Source of the DNA: Sipunculus nudus
Lineage: Eukaryota > Annelida > Sipuncula > Golfingiida > Sipunculidae
DNA length: 64,000 nucleotides
Assembly: GCA_026874595.1 (NCBI GenBank)
Contig: CM049306.1
Location: 84,964,142 to 85,028,141 of the forward strand
Direction of reading: 5' to 3'
This document shows, piece after piece, positions 1 through 13,200 of the stretch. The notes beneath the pieces are model-generated. The model was not told the DNA's origin, searched no databases, and worked only from the letters and a program-made list of their open reading frames with translations. Each line of letters starts with the position of its first letter. Within the stretch, counting starts at the first letter, position 1. A program made the position numbers and the translations under genes.

Positions 1-1299
1 AACGTTGTAGAATGTAGCATTAAACTCTCATCTGATGTACCTGTAAAAACTAGGCCCTATAGGGTGCCTTTTGAACTGCGAGAGACAATGCGAACAGAAA
101 TCCAGGAAATGTTAAACTTAGGCATTATTGAACAGTCAGATTCTAGCTATGCGTCCCCCTGTATCCTGCTTAGGAAACCTGACGGTAAGACTAGATTCGT
201 GATAGACTACTGAAAGCTGAACCAATCAGTCGTGTTCGATCCTGAACCCATGCCGGATCCAGAAACACTTTTTGTCGAAGTCGCGAAAAGCCAGTATTTT
301 ACAAAGCTTGACCTGACGAAAGGTTACTGGCAGATCCCTGTTTCTGAGGAATCCAGGGATAAGACGGCCTTTGTTACACCCGATGGCCATTACCAATTTA
401 GGGTTATGCCATTCGGCCTGGTAACTGCCGGAGCGGTTTTCACCCGCATGATACGGAAAATGTTCAGCGACATGCCGAATGTAGTATGTTATGTAGATGA
501 CGTGTTAATACACGCAGAGACTTGGGACGAGCACTTAAGAACTCTTAGAGAAGTGCTAGTTAGACTAGAATGTGCAAACTTAGCAGCTAAACCAGCTAAA
601 ACCTTCATAGGCTACCAGAGCCTAGAGTTTTTGGGACACCTGGTAGGCACGGGCAACTTGGCCACTAATCCAGTTTTGCTCAAGAGAATACAGAGCACTG
701 ATAGACCTAAGACAAAGAAGGCTTTGCGAGCATTCCTAGGTCTTACAGGGTACTATCGAAAATTCGTGCCAAACTATGCGGAAATAGCGGTGCCCCTGAC
801 TGATCTAACGCGTAAAGGTCAACCTAACAAACTAGACTGGAAACCCGTACACGAGAGCGCGTACTGTTCTCTAAAGGCTAAACTGTCAGACCCTCCCATA
901 CTGAAACTACCTGATTTCAGTAAACGATTTTATTTGAAATGTGATGCATCTGATGTGGGTATTGGCTGTATCCTGATGCAAAGACACGAGGGGATCATGC
1001 ACCCAGTAGCTTATGCCAGTCGTAAACTGTTGCCCAGGGAGAGAAATTACTCCACCATCGAGAAAGAGTCATTAGCAATTGTATGGTCTGTACAGAAATT
1101 TGAGATGTACCTGGCTTGTAGACCGTTCACCATTCAGACCGACCACAAACCATTAAAGTGTATTAGCAAATCAAAATGTGCTAATAAGAGAGTAATGAGA
1201 TGGGCACTGGTTCTACAAGAGTTTAGATTTGATATTGAAGCAGTGTCAGGTAAACTAAACCATGGACCTGATTTTCTTAGCAGACTGCCTGAGTGTTAG
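1..1299 (+). pseudogene. Gypsy-type pol fragment: reverse transcriptase and RNase H, one stop
   Basis: One reading frame runs from base 1 to the TAG at 1297-1299 and is broken only by a TGA at 211-213, inside the N-terminal fingers of RT. Visible hallmarks are the start of RT with the LLRKPDGKTRF block, the KLDLTKGYWQIP block, the PFGL motif, the catalytic YVDD box (about 493-504), the FLGLTGYYRKF connection, and an RNase H domain opening at KCDASDVGIG and containing TDHKP. The protein would copy element RNA into DNA and remove the RNA strand. An ATG-initiated reading (232-1299) covers only the part after the stop, so this copy is unlikely to give active enzyme. Gag, protease and integrase are not in the window. 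Confidence 0.93.
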
Positions 1300-1504
1300 G
1301 ATGTAATGAGCTATAATGTTTAGCCAGTTAAGTCTAAACATGTACAAGATTTTGCCCTGTGTCATAGACCGTGGGCATGTACTAATGACAACTTGTTACA
1401 TGACCCTTATGTATTGCTATGTATTGCTACATGTAAATATGTTTAGCTGGACCCTGTAAGATAGAACGATACGATGTATCGAGAAAATACTGTGTATTTT
1501 CCTT

Positions 1505-1516
1505 AAAAGGAGGGGG
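1505..1516 (+). other. Polypurine tract of the Gypsy element
   Basis: An all-purine run (AAAAGGAGGGGG) ends 3 bp before the LTR 5' end TGTCACC. Its position and composition fit the primer site for plus-strand DNA synthesis of LTR retrotransposons. It fixes the element's orientation (+) and its 3' LTR border. Confidence 0.85.
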
Positions 1517-1521
1517 TGATG

Positions 1522-1697
1522 TCACCAGAAATCGGTGACAATATGTACGGTGTTTTGTATCATAGTTTAACGAAGTCTGGTCACCAGAAATCGGTGACAA
1601 TATGTACGGTGTTTTGTATCATAGTTTAACGAAGTCTGGTCACCAGAAATCGGTGACAATATGTACGGTGTTTTGTATCATAGTTTAACGAAGTCTG
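1522..1697 (+). repeat. Three 59-bp tandem repeats at the LTR 5' end
   Basis: Units start at 1522, 1581 and 1640 and are almost identical. Each begins with the inverted repeat GTCACC-AGAAATC-GGTGAC, which repeats the LTR terminal sequence. By position this is U3, where such arrays often act as enhancers in LTR elements; that role is inferred. Confidence 0.92.
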
Positions 1698-1921
1698 TTC
1701 TCTATTGATATTGACGTGAAGCGTCATCCTAAAGCGTTGACAGGTCCTGATTGTATATATATATATTGTGTATTCTTGTATGGAATCCTATCGGCTATCA
1801 GCTGATTTATCCGTGTCACGCATCGTGTGTAATTGTTACATTTGGTATGTGGGTCGCCATGGTGACGCTAACAGTCAAACTAGGTCACATATATCCTTAT
1901 ATGGGACACTTGAGAAATAAG

Positions 1922-1969
1922 CCAATCAGAGAACCGGATCGCCGTATTGTGACGACGATTGTGACGTCA
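1922..1969 (+). promoter_or_regulatory. CCAAT box and perfect CRE in the LTR
   Basis: CCAAT lies at 1922-1926 and the palindrome TGACGTCA at 1962-1969. TGACGTCA is the consensus CREB/ATF site. Their place in the LTR fits a promoter region, but transcription from here is not shown. Confidence 0.45.
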
Positions 1970-2772
1970 GAGTTCAGGGAGAGACGCTGGAAGCTGCCTT
2001 CAGTTGGGTCTTGAAGCTTGAGGTGGCAGCACGCACGCACGAACATTGAAACGCCAGGGACGGCATAGAAGCAAGCTTCTGCATGAGGCAAGGACCCAGC
2101 TCATAAGAACTCAGCCGTGCTGCCGAAAGAGCTTCGTATTGGCGATATAGAGAGAGCGCGTTTGTCACCTGCCGGCCTAGTTCAGCTTGACCTAGATACA
2201 TAACCGCCGTAAGCCGTGAACCCATTGCTACACGAGCAAGGTCAAGGACTCTAAGCTCAACGTAAACAAAGGGCGCTATTGCATTCATGTGATCGTAAAC
2301 CTACCCGGGTCGCTGACAAGCAAGATCAGTTGAAGATCGCTAAACTCAGAAAGACTATATGCTGCTAACCATACGCTAGATTCTACACAAAACAGTAACC
2401 AGAGATCTCTGAAGGAACTGGACTTTATTGGTTTTTATACAAACCACGGACTCAGTAAAAATATCCTGTATTTTTAATGTGAAGGACTGTCGCATTGACA
2501 CATCAACGCACACACACTTACATCTACGTCTTTGTAAGTATTGTCTTGAATTATATTTGTGAATTTAACCTGATGTCTCATAGTTTCTATTGATCTGGGT
2601 GTATGATTGTCTGGTATTTTTATACACGTCCTTAAAAGAACCTGGAAATGTCACCTGTAATGACCGGGATCTAATTTCTTGATTAATGAAATCAAGTGGC
2701 GAGCGTTAACCCATCCTATTGTTTTATAGGATATATCCGTTGTAAAGTTATCACGTTAAGTTAGGGGTGACA

Positions 2773-4219
2773 GTGACCAATTACACAGATTTTCTATTTG
2801 TTTAGCATATTTGTTCACCAGAAAGAGGGTAAACCAGAATTAATATTTTCCATATATGTACCAGTCATAGTATATTCCTCATACTGGTAGGTATGTTGTT
2901 ATTAATATTTGTATTCCATTAAGGATTATCTAATAAATATGTTTGCAGTGGCCTATATCTTTTGCATTCATATATCGGATACTTATTATGTACATTCACA
3001 TATTGCAACACTGAAACCATCACAAGTATAAAGTTAACTGCAGTATTTATTCATTGTCTGAGCAGATGGAACCACAGTAATGTGAACTGTAACGTCTTGT
3101 CCATTGTTTATAATATGCACTGGCAGAATAGACAACTTCAGCAGTACAGTTTGCTTAAGCACTACTATGGATTATACAGTTACATCCTTTCCTAGTTACT
3201 TAACGCCAAGTGACAACATTATAGGGAATCAATGTCACTAATGTATGTGTTCGTCAGAACCAAAATTAAATAGACATAGTCCCAGAGATGATAAGAAGAT
3301 GTAATGAAAAATTGATTAGACTCCATCAGCTGTAAAGAGGATAACTACATCCCTCCCTGGCTACAAACACAGCCTGCTAATTTGTTGAAAGGTCATCTGA
3401 ACCACAGCCAAACAAAATTGACCTTATATTGGATTTAAGTGAACAAGCTGAGAATTGCATATGTTATACAGCTTATACTGTAGGTAAAATGATTTCACAG
3501 CAAATGCTGAAAAAAACAGTCCTTTCAGAGAAGGAAAAGATGTCACACAAAGGTGCTACTACACTGCTAGGTTTCATATCACATTTGGAAAGTGAGATCA
3601 GTTATACTTTGCATATGCTTAAGCGTCTCCAATATTAAAAATATTACTAATGTGCACTTTGCTAGCATCGACCATTATTTGCTGTTCATCATAACATCCC
3701 AGCCTTCATACTTGCTTCATGAATCAGTTCTCTCTTGCTGATATCATCTCCTGTGGTGCATTGTGTTTTGTACTTGGTACATTTCCTGGACTGGATGAAT
3801 GTCCTCTGTATCATAGTAAAGATACTTTGTAACTTCAGTCAGCATTCTTAAGTTATTTTGGAATACTCTTGTCTTGTGCCAAGTTAGTTAGGACGATGTG
3901 TTCCAGGGATGAAGTGGCGGAGTCCTCAAGCATGATATCCTGTCAGGTAGTAGATTCCCAAAAGCATAAAAAACATGTATCTCACACCACTTCCCAGTGT
4001 TTAATTCAGATTTGCAAGATAGTTTGTTTCTCAACCACTACAAAATATGACATTTGGAATGTCTGTAAAAATTAGAGAATATATTTGCACTAGGAGCTGA
4101 AATATAATGCAGTGAGAATTTGGAGAAAAAAATGTATTTCACCACTGATCACCAAAAGTGTAGTAGGTAGATTTAATACAGGTCTTTTTTGGTCTTATAG
4201 TACTCTTTTCTTTTTGTAG
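2773..4219. other. Unique non-coding sequence, no gene recognised
   Basis: AT-rich sequence between the LTR and the first recognised GRIPAP1 exon. I searched for a short first coding exon (expected to encode roughly the first dozen residues and to end in phase 0) and found no convincing candidate. Short reading frames at 2962-3195, 3429-3638 and 3869-4075 look like chance. Confidence 0.6.
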
Positions 4220-4286
4220 ATGCAACTGCTGGAACTCCGAGAGGCTAACTATCACTTGACAGACAAAGAAAAGAGACATGAGCGAG
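4220..4286 (+). CDS. GRIPAP1: GRIPAP1 exon a (N-terminal LLELREANY block)
   Basis: Acceptor TTTTTGTAG, donor GTATAC; 67 nt, enters in phase 0 and leaves one base. It encodes LLELREANYHLTDKE and begins with an ATG directly after the acceptor. Family members have about a dozen residues before this point, so the ATG is probably internal rather than the start. Confidence 0.85.
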
Positions 4287-7200
4287 GTATACCTTGAAGT
4301 TACTCTCTAAATGACCAAGAAATATACTTTTGATCAAAATTTGAAGAATTCACAGTTCAAATTCATATATTTTCAGTTTTAATGATTATATTTTCAGCTC
4401 ACCAGGTATTCAAGACTATTATGCAATGTTTCTCCATGTGTTGTTATCGGTATGAAAAATAGGAATATGTGCATCATTCCCACTTATGCATCCCCCTTAA
4501 ATCATACATTTAAGTAATTTTAAATCCAACCATTTCTTGAGATCTTCAGCAGACACAGCAGCAAAATGGTTTTACAATTACAACATTGGTTATTTATTTA
4601 AGGAAAGACACCCACCTTAAAAGATCTGACAACAACTCAGGGTTTACAGATAAGGCAGAAGTAGTTTTACTGTACAATAATGTTTACCTCTCCTTTTATT
4701 GGATTGGATAATGAACAAATAATGTTTTAGTTTTTCAGTTAAATTTTAAATGACGTACCAAGCTCTGGCATTTACACTTAAAGGTGTAATATTAATTGTA
4801 TGATTAATGTTTTTGTTAAGAATTATGCAAAATATTCACTTGAGCATCTTGCACATAGGCCCTATAATATTTATTTGATTATCCCAGTACAGTTTTCTTT
4901 ACCAGTCTGTTAAGCTTGGAATATTGAATGTTGTTGTATATTCTTTTATTTTTTTTTATTCATCCATTTCCTTTTCCTCAGAAATTCTTACCCTCAGACA
5001 GCAAGTGGAGACACTTGACAGAGAATTACAAAAGGCAAACAAGGTAATATTGAATGGACATAATGTGTTGATAATTTACCATAGCATTAACTTACCTTGA
5101 TTGTAGTTGATAAACGCTATTTTAATTACAATTGTCATAGTAAATAAGATAGTAAATGTGGAAGTAACTAAAACTTTAAATATGGTGGTGACATTGTACG
5201 TCATTTCACTTGACTACAACCAATGCATGATGCATATGAGTTATACTTGAGTAAGATATATTTTACTTTAGAACTCTAAAGTGATTTTATCTTTAGTCTA
5301 CCAGGTTGTGATAATTATTCTTAAAATGATATATTAAGGAGATATTAATATTATCTTTTGATTTGATGTTGTTTAATTATAAATAGAGAAAATTGACCAA
5401 TGCATTTAATCTGTGCATACTTAATAGCAAAACTATAAATTTATGATCTGATTTATGATCTGAGCTTTATTCTCCCTTTTCCAAATTATTGGATTACTGG
5501 AGTTTATTTCTGTGTCTTGTTTACTTTTTAGACCATAGTTAAAAGCAAGAAGGCAAAGGTAGGTGTTCTTTTGAAAATAGTTGGTAAACAATCAAGTAAA
5601 AAAAGGGAAGGTTTCATGTACTTAATACTTTCACAATCATTTTACGAATAAAGTAAAATTGCTTAAACAATAGTTGTGTAGGATGTACTGTTTGAATTCT
5701 ACACTTTGTAAATAAGGCCAAAAAAAATAAAAGGTATGGTTCTCAGGCACCACCCGCATCAATTTTAAACCCCCGCATCAAAAATTTTTATTTTGATTTT
5801 CAATAGAAACTTTCCAATTTTGAGCTGCTGACATTTCTTTCAAGAAGATAAAACAGTACAATTTCCTATGTTTTGTAGTGCTTTTACTTGTTTATCAAAA
5901 TAAATCTGTTATTATCATGCTTTTCCCTTATCATTTGATATTTTTATCGAAACATACCAAAAAATTTAAAATAAAAAAAGCGCCAGCCCGCATTGATTTC
6001 TGAAAAAAAGGACCTGAGAACCATACCTTTTTTTATTTTGGCCTAATTGATACTTGCTTTGTGTTATACAGTAATTAATAATAAGTTTAAGACTTGTAAA
6101 CTGACTTCAGAAATATTAGCATTAGTGTAATTAAAGGGACAAACTGTTTATTTTTTATAAAGTATGATACAAATATGTTTTTTGCTGCCCAGTAGAATGA
6201 GCTTAGACACCTTGTATACAAATGCCATTTTACAAAATATAATTAGGGGTTGAAACAAGTCTATTTGCTGTGTTCAGAAGTTCAATACAACTTTTTATTA
6301 TTATCAGGATATCAGGGCATGTGTATTTTATTGTGTACTTGAGTTTGTGAATAAGTCTAAATTTATGTTCAACAGTTACTGGTACAGGTCAGTGTTTATG
6401 TTCAGAAGTTTCCAACATAAGATTTTTTGTTGTGTTAAGGATTTTGAGACAAGTCTGTATTTAGATGAGTTTGAGACAAGTCTGTTTTTAACCAGTAGTT
6501 TGAGACGAGTCTGTATTTAGATAAGATTTTGAGACAAGTCTATTTTTATTCAGGAGTTTGAGCTGCTCTGCCAGGAGAATGATAACCTCCAGAGGAAGCT
6601 GCTGAGTCAGGAGGAGGAGTTCCGGCTGCAGAACGAGACACTGATGAAGGAGCTCAGCTCGGTTAGTGTATCATGTCTGTATGGTACTACGTGAAAATTA
6701 CAGTAATATGCTGGGTATATCAAAATATAGCTAGAGGAGTGACAGGAAGGTGATACAACAATTGAGTTACTTTATCTTTCTTTAAGTTGTATTCTCACAA
6801 TATCATTAAAGGTATATTTTTACTTATCACAATTGTGTTTTCTCAGACTGAGTCAAGTTATTCTTTTTTAAACACTACTATTGTTGTTGTTCCTGTGGTA
6901 CAGAATGTACAACTACATCATCTTAAATTTTTAAAGTGGAATATCTTAGTTTCCTGTTATTAAATCTAGAAGCCAAGTCTGCTATCTGGCAGCCACAAAA
7001 TCTTTTAATCCAATTTGTATTAATTTTATCTCATTTCATGCTGTGTATCAGGACTGATGGATATCTTATTATTATATGTTACAGTTTGTTAAACTAAATG
7101 AGAATCTTGAGGCAGAGAATGAGAATCTGAAGAAGAATCAAGGAGCTGCGACACAGAGCATTGACCCTGAGAAGACTGCTCAGGGTGACGAGCTGAGACG

Positions 7201-10200
7201 TTTACAGGCAGAGAACAGCGTCTTACAGAAGAATCTCACAGGTAAAACCTCCAGTGCACTTGTGTCACAGTGTTTATTATTACATGATATATAACCTGTA
7301 TACAGTAAATTCTCCATTTTAAGCCATATAACTATTTAAAGCCACACTCATACTTTTCCCATGGTATGGCTGTTATTCATACTCCAACAAACTTAACAAA
7401 GAGATATATAAAGAGTTGAGTAAGTGTTTTGATTAGTTGGATTTTTTATGTTTCTGTTTTTCAGTTATGTTCAGCAAGATGGTCACAAAGTATTAATTTT
7501 AAGGATACTCGGATGATTTTCCTAAAAATGCAGTATAAGTATATTGTTTTAGGACCTTTTGTTGTTTTTCTATAATGATTGTATTATTTGTTATGTAAAT
7601 TCATTTAGGTAATAACGAAGTATAAGCAATAACAACCATTTGTTATTCCTCCAATACAGTAGGCTTGGTCATAGGATTCTTGAGCATGTGTATGTTATTC
7701 ACTTCAGCAAACAAGGAACAGTCTGAAAAAGACCTCTCACAGCTTAAACAGACGGTGAAGGAACTTGAAGCCAAGTGTGTGAGACTGGCAGGTCAGAGAG
7801 GTACTGGGGAAGGAAGCGAGGAAGAAAAGCAGGATGAAGAAGATGAGGACACGAGGGAGAGGACAGATGTGGTTGATGGAAAAGATGATTCATTCCGTGA
7901 GTATATCTGGCAGTGCAAAGGATATGTAAAGATTATGCTTTCATCTTTCAAATGAAGATAATGAATTATTGTCTTGTTGGAAGGATTCTTTCCTCGAGGC
8001 CATCCAAAGTCGTAGTTCCTGGTGAACTATCATTATCCAGAAAGAATAAGTAAATTTTATGCCTTGTTGATTAGTTAACTTTCATCGCCTGTAAAGGTAA
8101 CTTAGGTTTTATGATGTCCACTTTGTGTTGAGAAAAAATCCTTATATGGCAAAGTTTGCAACAACATCATTGTCCATAGAAAGGTCTAAAGAAATTAGAC
8201 TGGAAAGTTCTCTCAATGCCTAAATCATTATGATTTTTTTGCCATTCCTTCAGTGACAGTACCAGCCAATATTATAATAGTGCTTGCAAAATCTGTCACA
8301 AGTATGATTTTGTTGCAGATGAACTTAATTATGATCAGGGCAAAGCAGAATTAGCAGAGCAGCAGGGTGCTAATGATGAGACTACATTCCAGAAAACAAT
8401 CCATGGTGAGATTAATTTCCTTTCACTGATATGAAAGCACATTGCATGGCAAACTTAGGATTAAATGTTAAGAAGTAGAAGAATTGAATTAGATAATATA
8501 TCATGTTACAGGCCAAAAGATCTGATATAACACTTAAAGGTTTAATGCATCAGAACATTTAAAGATATAATGCCATTTACCTGCACTAAAAGATGTATTC
8601 CAAGATTATTGGTTCCATATTTAAGGGGTTTGTTAGTTAAATGGTTCCATATCTCTTTTTTCTGTTTCAGCCACATTGCATATACAGAATCTAATTAGTG
8701 CCTAATGATGTACAACTTTGCATTCAGTTTGTTTTGCAAAAACAAATCATTCATCATACAGATGGGTAAAATGTTTGAGGATGAAAAGTTCAGCCATGAA
8801 GTAAGTTAACTATCATGAGGCTTCAGAGTGGCTTTGCAGCTTAGCATTCAGTTTGTTTTGCAGTAACATACCATTCATCATACAGATGGGGAAAATGTTT
8901 GAGGACGAAAAGTTCAGGCATTTAGTATGTTAATTATTATGAAGTGTCATAGTGGCTGTATTTGCTTTTACAGATCTCAGAATTAGTTTAGACACAGAAC
9001 AAGAAGAGAAAAAGATCTTGAGGAACCAGCTCATGTCCATTGAGGTATGTCTTTGTTTTGTGTCCATAGTGTATCTGGACCCTGGTGCATATGTTTACTG
9101 AATACCAAGGTTGGAACACTGAGGATTCTATTGGATGTTAATTCTAATGTCATTTTACTGTTTCTTCTGGTTAAAAGAAAATTATGAATTCTCTCGCTGT
9201 CAGTATATTTACTGCATTGCAAGATAGAATATTCTAAGATAGTTGGCCAAAGTATTAGAGCTCCTCACTGTAGCCAGTAAGAAAAAATTGAATATTTGTC
9301 CACAATATTGGCTGTCTTTTCCTCATAGTGTCATTCTTTGTTCTTGTGATATATAATCTTTTGCAAAAGCTTTTCATTTTGTCTCAGAATAATATTCATG
9401 TAAGATATTGTAAATGCTTATATGTTTTATTTTGCAGCAAACACATAAAGAAAGAATCTGCAGTTTAGAAGCAGAACTGACAAAGGTAATTATTCTTAAT
9501 TAATTCTAATACCTAAACATTCCCATTTATGTATTCATCAGTAAAATAAATAGAAATCTTGAGATCATGAAATTAAACATTATCTCAGAAAAATGCAACA
9601 GACAGAGTGACTGTATATTCCAAGAAATTGGATCCAGTGTTAATGGTCCACAAGTAAAATTTATTTTAGTGACTAATATGAAAGCAGTGGTTACACATTA
9701 CCAACATTGATCATAATATTTTGGCACTATTTCTCACAATGATGTTTAATGTGACATTATAGTTATTAAATCTTCCATACAGATTTATTTTACATAATTA
9801 TCTGGCAGTTGCAAGGTTTACTTACAATATTTGTTTCACTTTTCCAGGTATCTGAAAAATTCAAGAAAAAGCAAGAAAGGTAAAAAGGAATAGAAATATT
9901 TCCCACTGTGAATTTTTAATGTTTATAATATTGTTTATATGCAAAGAAAAGGGAGATAATTATTCAAATTGATAATTAGCAGTACTGTTATTATTGTTTA
10001 TATAATTATTGCTATGATTAATGATTTGTTAGTATATGTAATTCTTAATAATATCTCTTCCACTTTGACTTCCTCACTTGGTTAATTAAGAGAACATGAA
10101 ATATGCAGCATGGGTACAGTCGAGTGTAACAGAATTTATGCCATATTTCTATAACGGCAGCTTTCTAAATTGTCTACACCTCAGGGTTTAAACTCATGCT

Positions 10201-13200
10201 CATATTGTAATATTTATCAAATTAACCAAATCTTTTTACTTTTCACATTTTGTTTTTCAGTCTTGTCCAGTTACAAGAAGAAAAGGAGAAAATCTACACA
10301 GAGCTGAGGTAACCCAGTTATACTGTAATCAATCTGTAAAAGGGTACAGTGTACAGTTTATAAATGGAAATATGTATTCAGTAAAACAGGCACTTCGAAA
10401 AATTATTCATGAAATCAATTTATCATCTTAAAATTATACACAAAATTTTTAGGAAAGTAAAAAAGTAAATACATTGATTATTTAGGCTTATGTGACTTTA
10501 CAGCAAGTTTTGTTAGTTATATAACAGTAAAAGAGTTTTTTGAGGAAGCAAATACAAAAGTGCTCCTCATACCAAAGACCTTCCATATTTATATAGTGTA
10601 ATTATTGTATGTGCCTCTTTCTACCAAGGCCAAGTATTGACTGTTATTAATTGTATTCATTTCTAGTACAAGATTGGAAGAGACAGAGAATGCTCAGGAG
10701 AAGGAACTGAAAAGATTCCAGGAACTTGTCACAAAGCTGCAGGGAGACCTGGCATCTTCTAATAAGGTAGTACTGTATATATGTCATTTCATTTGTAACT
10801 AGAAAGTTACATTTCAATATTTTAGAATCCCCTAATATTGATACAACTAAAACAGAATCTTGAAAAAAGATCACTGTTAATTATTGGTATAAGAATAAAG
10901 TGTTAATACATTTAATAAATGTTATTTCAAAATGACAGTTTTGAAATGTTGTCATTGAAAATATATATTTTTAGAAGTTCCATCATTAATTCCATTAAGT
11001 AGTATTGGTAACAATACTGGATGATCTGACTGAATTGTTTGAAATGGAAACCTCTCATGTTCAGGTTCTCATACCATCCAGTTAAGTGGCCAGCAATATT
11101 ATCAAGAGGTTGTTGCTTTTGCTTTCTTTACATGTACCCTGTATTAAGTAGCACTAGATAGATACATAGGATATTTTCAGACTGCTGAGGCACAGAAGGA
11201 AAGCCAGGCAGAGCAGATAAGAAATCTGGAACAAATGGTCGCATCATTACAGACACAGGTAATGTTAAATGCATAAATATATGTTAGTATTTAGTGTTCT
11301 GGATGTGTGAATGGATTCATTTTACTAGGGTATTGATACAGGCTGAAGGCTGTCTTCAGGATTACACAGATATCATTGATATTTTCTGTTTTCTTTTAAC
11401 CAGCAAGAAATTATTCAGAATATGGGACAAATACTTTATGAGATAGGCACAGGAAGATACACACAGAAGTATCACCAAAGAAATCCATGATTAATATGTT
11501 GCAATATAATTTTAATGATTAGAGTCTTCATCTCTGTAACAACTGTAACTGCAGGTACCTTATATATGCAGTGTAATATCTGTGTCTGATGCTGCTGAGG
11601 TCTGATGTGAGCTTAACCCATTCATTCACTTCAGGTGTCTGAGGCCTCAGCAGAGAGCAGCCAGCAGTTGCAGCAGCAGAACCAGCACTTTAAGGAGCTG
11701 CTGGATGAGAAGCAGGGACAGATGCAGGGGCTGCAGCAGCACATACATGACCTGGAAGCACAGCTTAAGGTATCACAGGCCTAGATAGAACCAGCCCTGA
11801 TTATTCCTAACATACACATCTGGAACTGCAGTAACCCCTAAACAATATTTTATGAAAGTGTCCATACATTGATTTATAGTATAATTCATTGAATCTTTTT
11901 CTTCTTAGTTTGAAGGGTTACAATTTTTAAATTTTTTTTATTATCATGCACTTCTGTGGCTGTGACTATACTTTAAGGACAGTTTGGAAAATAAATTAGA
12001 AATTGTTATTTTATAATTTTGGTTTTTCAGTATGGAATTTAGAAAAAAACTGAATACAAACTTTAGCGAGTGCACAATCTTGTACATCCTTCTTTGTGAC
12101 TTTCACTTTTATGTAGTGTCTGTTTAATGATACAGGAAGCAGAGGCTGCACACCACGTAACAACAGACCAGCTGCGTGCTGCCCAGCTGGACAAAGACGC
12201 ACAGGTACAGGCCACACAGGAGGCCAATAAGGTCAGTATGGTCCTCGGGGTCTTGGAACAGTTTCAGTCATGATTCACTAATTTTCCTTCTTATAATTCA
12301 CCTTTATAATATAAGTAAAAAGGCAAAAATGAGAGCAATAGATTACAGAGCATATACGTAAACAGGCAAAAATTAGAGCCACAGATTACAGAGCATATAT
12401 GTTACTATAAACCCTACCTCTGTAGAATGAATGATGTTGTGTTTGTTTTGGACAGGTTGCTGAGAAAAGAAAATGTCTGCTGGATGAGATGGCCATCAAG
12501 TTACAGAAGGAGAGTGATGCTCACAGAGAGGCAATGAAACAGATAGAGAGCAAACATGAAGAGGAAATGACACAGCTACACACTGAGCTCCAGGAGCTAC
12601 AGGTATGTTACACTAAGGATATACATTTAGATGTAAGGTATGTCTGGTTATGAACATCTACATATTGAGCTCCAGGAGGTACAGTCAGGTTATACTAAAC
12701 ATGTAGATGTAAGGATCAATAATGTTTCACTAAGTATATGTAGATATAGATGTAGGTTATGGCTTGTTAGGAACATCTACACACTGAATTCTAGGTGCTA
12801 CAGGTATGTTATACTAAGTATGTAGATGTAAGGTATATCTGGTAAATGAAAATCTACACACTGAGCTAAAGGTAGGTTACACTAAGTATGTAGATACAGA
12901 TGTAAGATATGCCTAATTATGGACATCCCTACACTGAGCTACAAGTATGTTACACTTAGTGTGTAGATATAGATGTAAGGGTCAATAATGCTACTCTTGA
13001 GTATCTAGGTGTAGACGCAAGTTATGTCTGGTTATGAACATTTACACACTGAGCTCCAGGAGTTACAGGTATGTTATACTAAGTATGCCATGTAGATGCA
13101 AGGTGCATTTGGTTATGAACTGTGAAGATATCACTCAAACTTAGGTTATTCTTGTATCTTAGAGTTTGAATACAAACAATTTGTACTGCTAGAAGTTCTT

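Larger units (their letters stand above)
1..2772 (+). mobile_element. Ty3/Gypsy LTR retrotransposon, 3' part
   Basis: A retrotransposon fragment cut by the window start. In order it shows RT and RNase H (1-1299), a 220-bp non-coding spacer, a purine-rich tract (1505-1516), and a complete 3' LTR (1520-2772). No integrase signature lies between the RNase H stop and the polypurine tract. In standard Ty3/Gypsy elements integrase follows RNase H, so either this copy has an internal deletion or it has a rearranged pol order (integrase before RT), as in Gmr1-type elements. It lies in the sense orientation, 1.4 kb upstream of the first recognised GRIPAP1 exon, probably inside that gene's first intron. 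Confidence 0.85.
1520..2772 (+). repeat. 3' LTR of the Gypsy element (1253 bp)
   Basis: The borders are set by a perfect 7-bp inverted pair, TGTCACC at 1520-1526 and GGTGACA at 2766-2772, giving the usual TG...CA ends, with a polypurine tract just upstream. The 5' part holds three 59-bp tandem units; further in are a TATA-like (TA)n stretch (about 1752-1765), a CCAAT box and a CRE. Small reading frames on both strands inside the LTR have no recognisable product. The second LTR is outside the window, so target-site duplication cannot be checked; the flank after the LTR begins GTGAC. Confidence 0.8.

Noticed and set aside
1974-2288. 104-codon frame on the - strand inside the LTR
   Set aside because: Antisense to the element, no recognisable domain, and the LTR borders explain the region.
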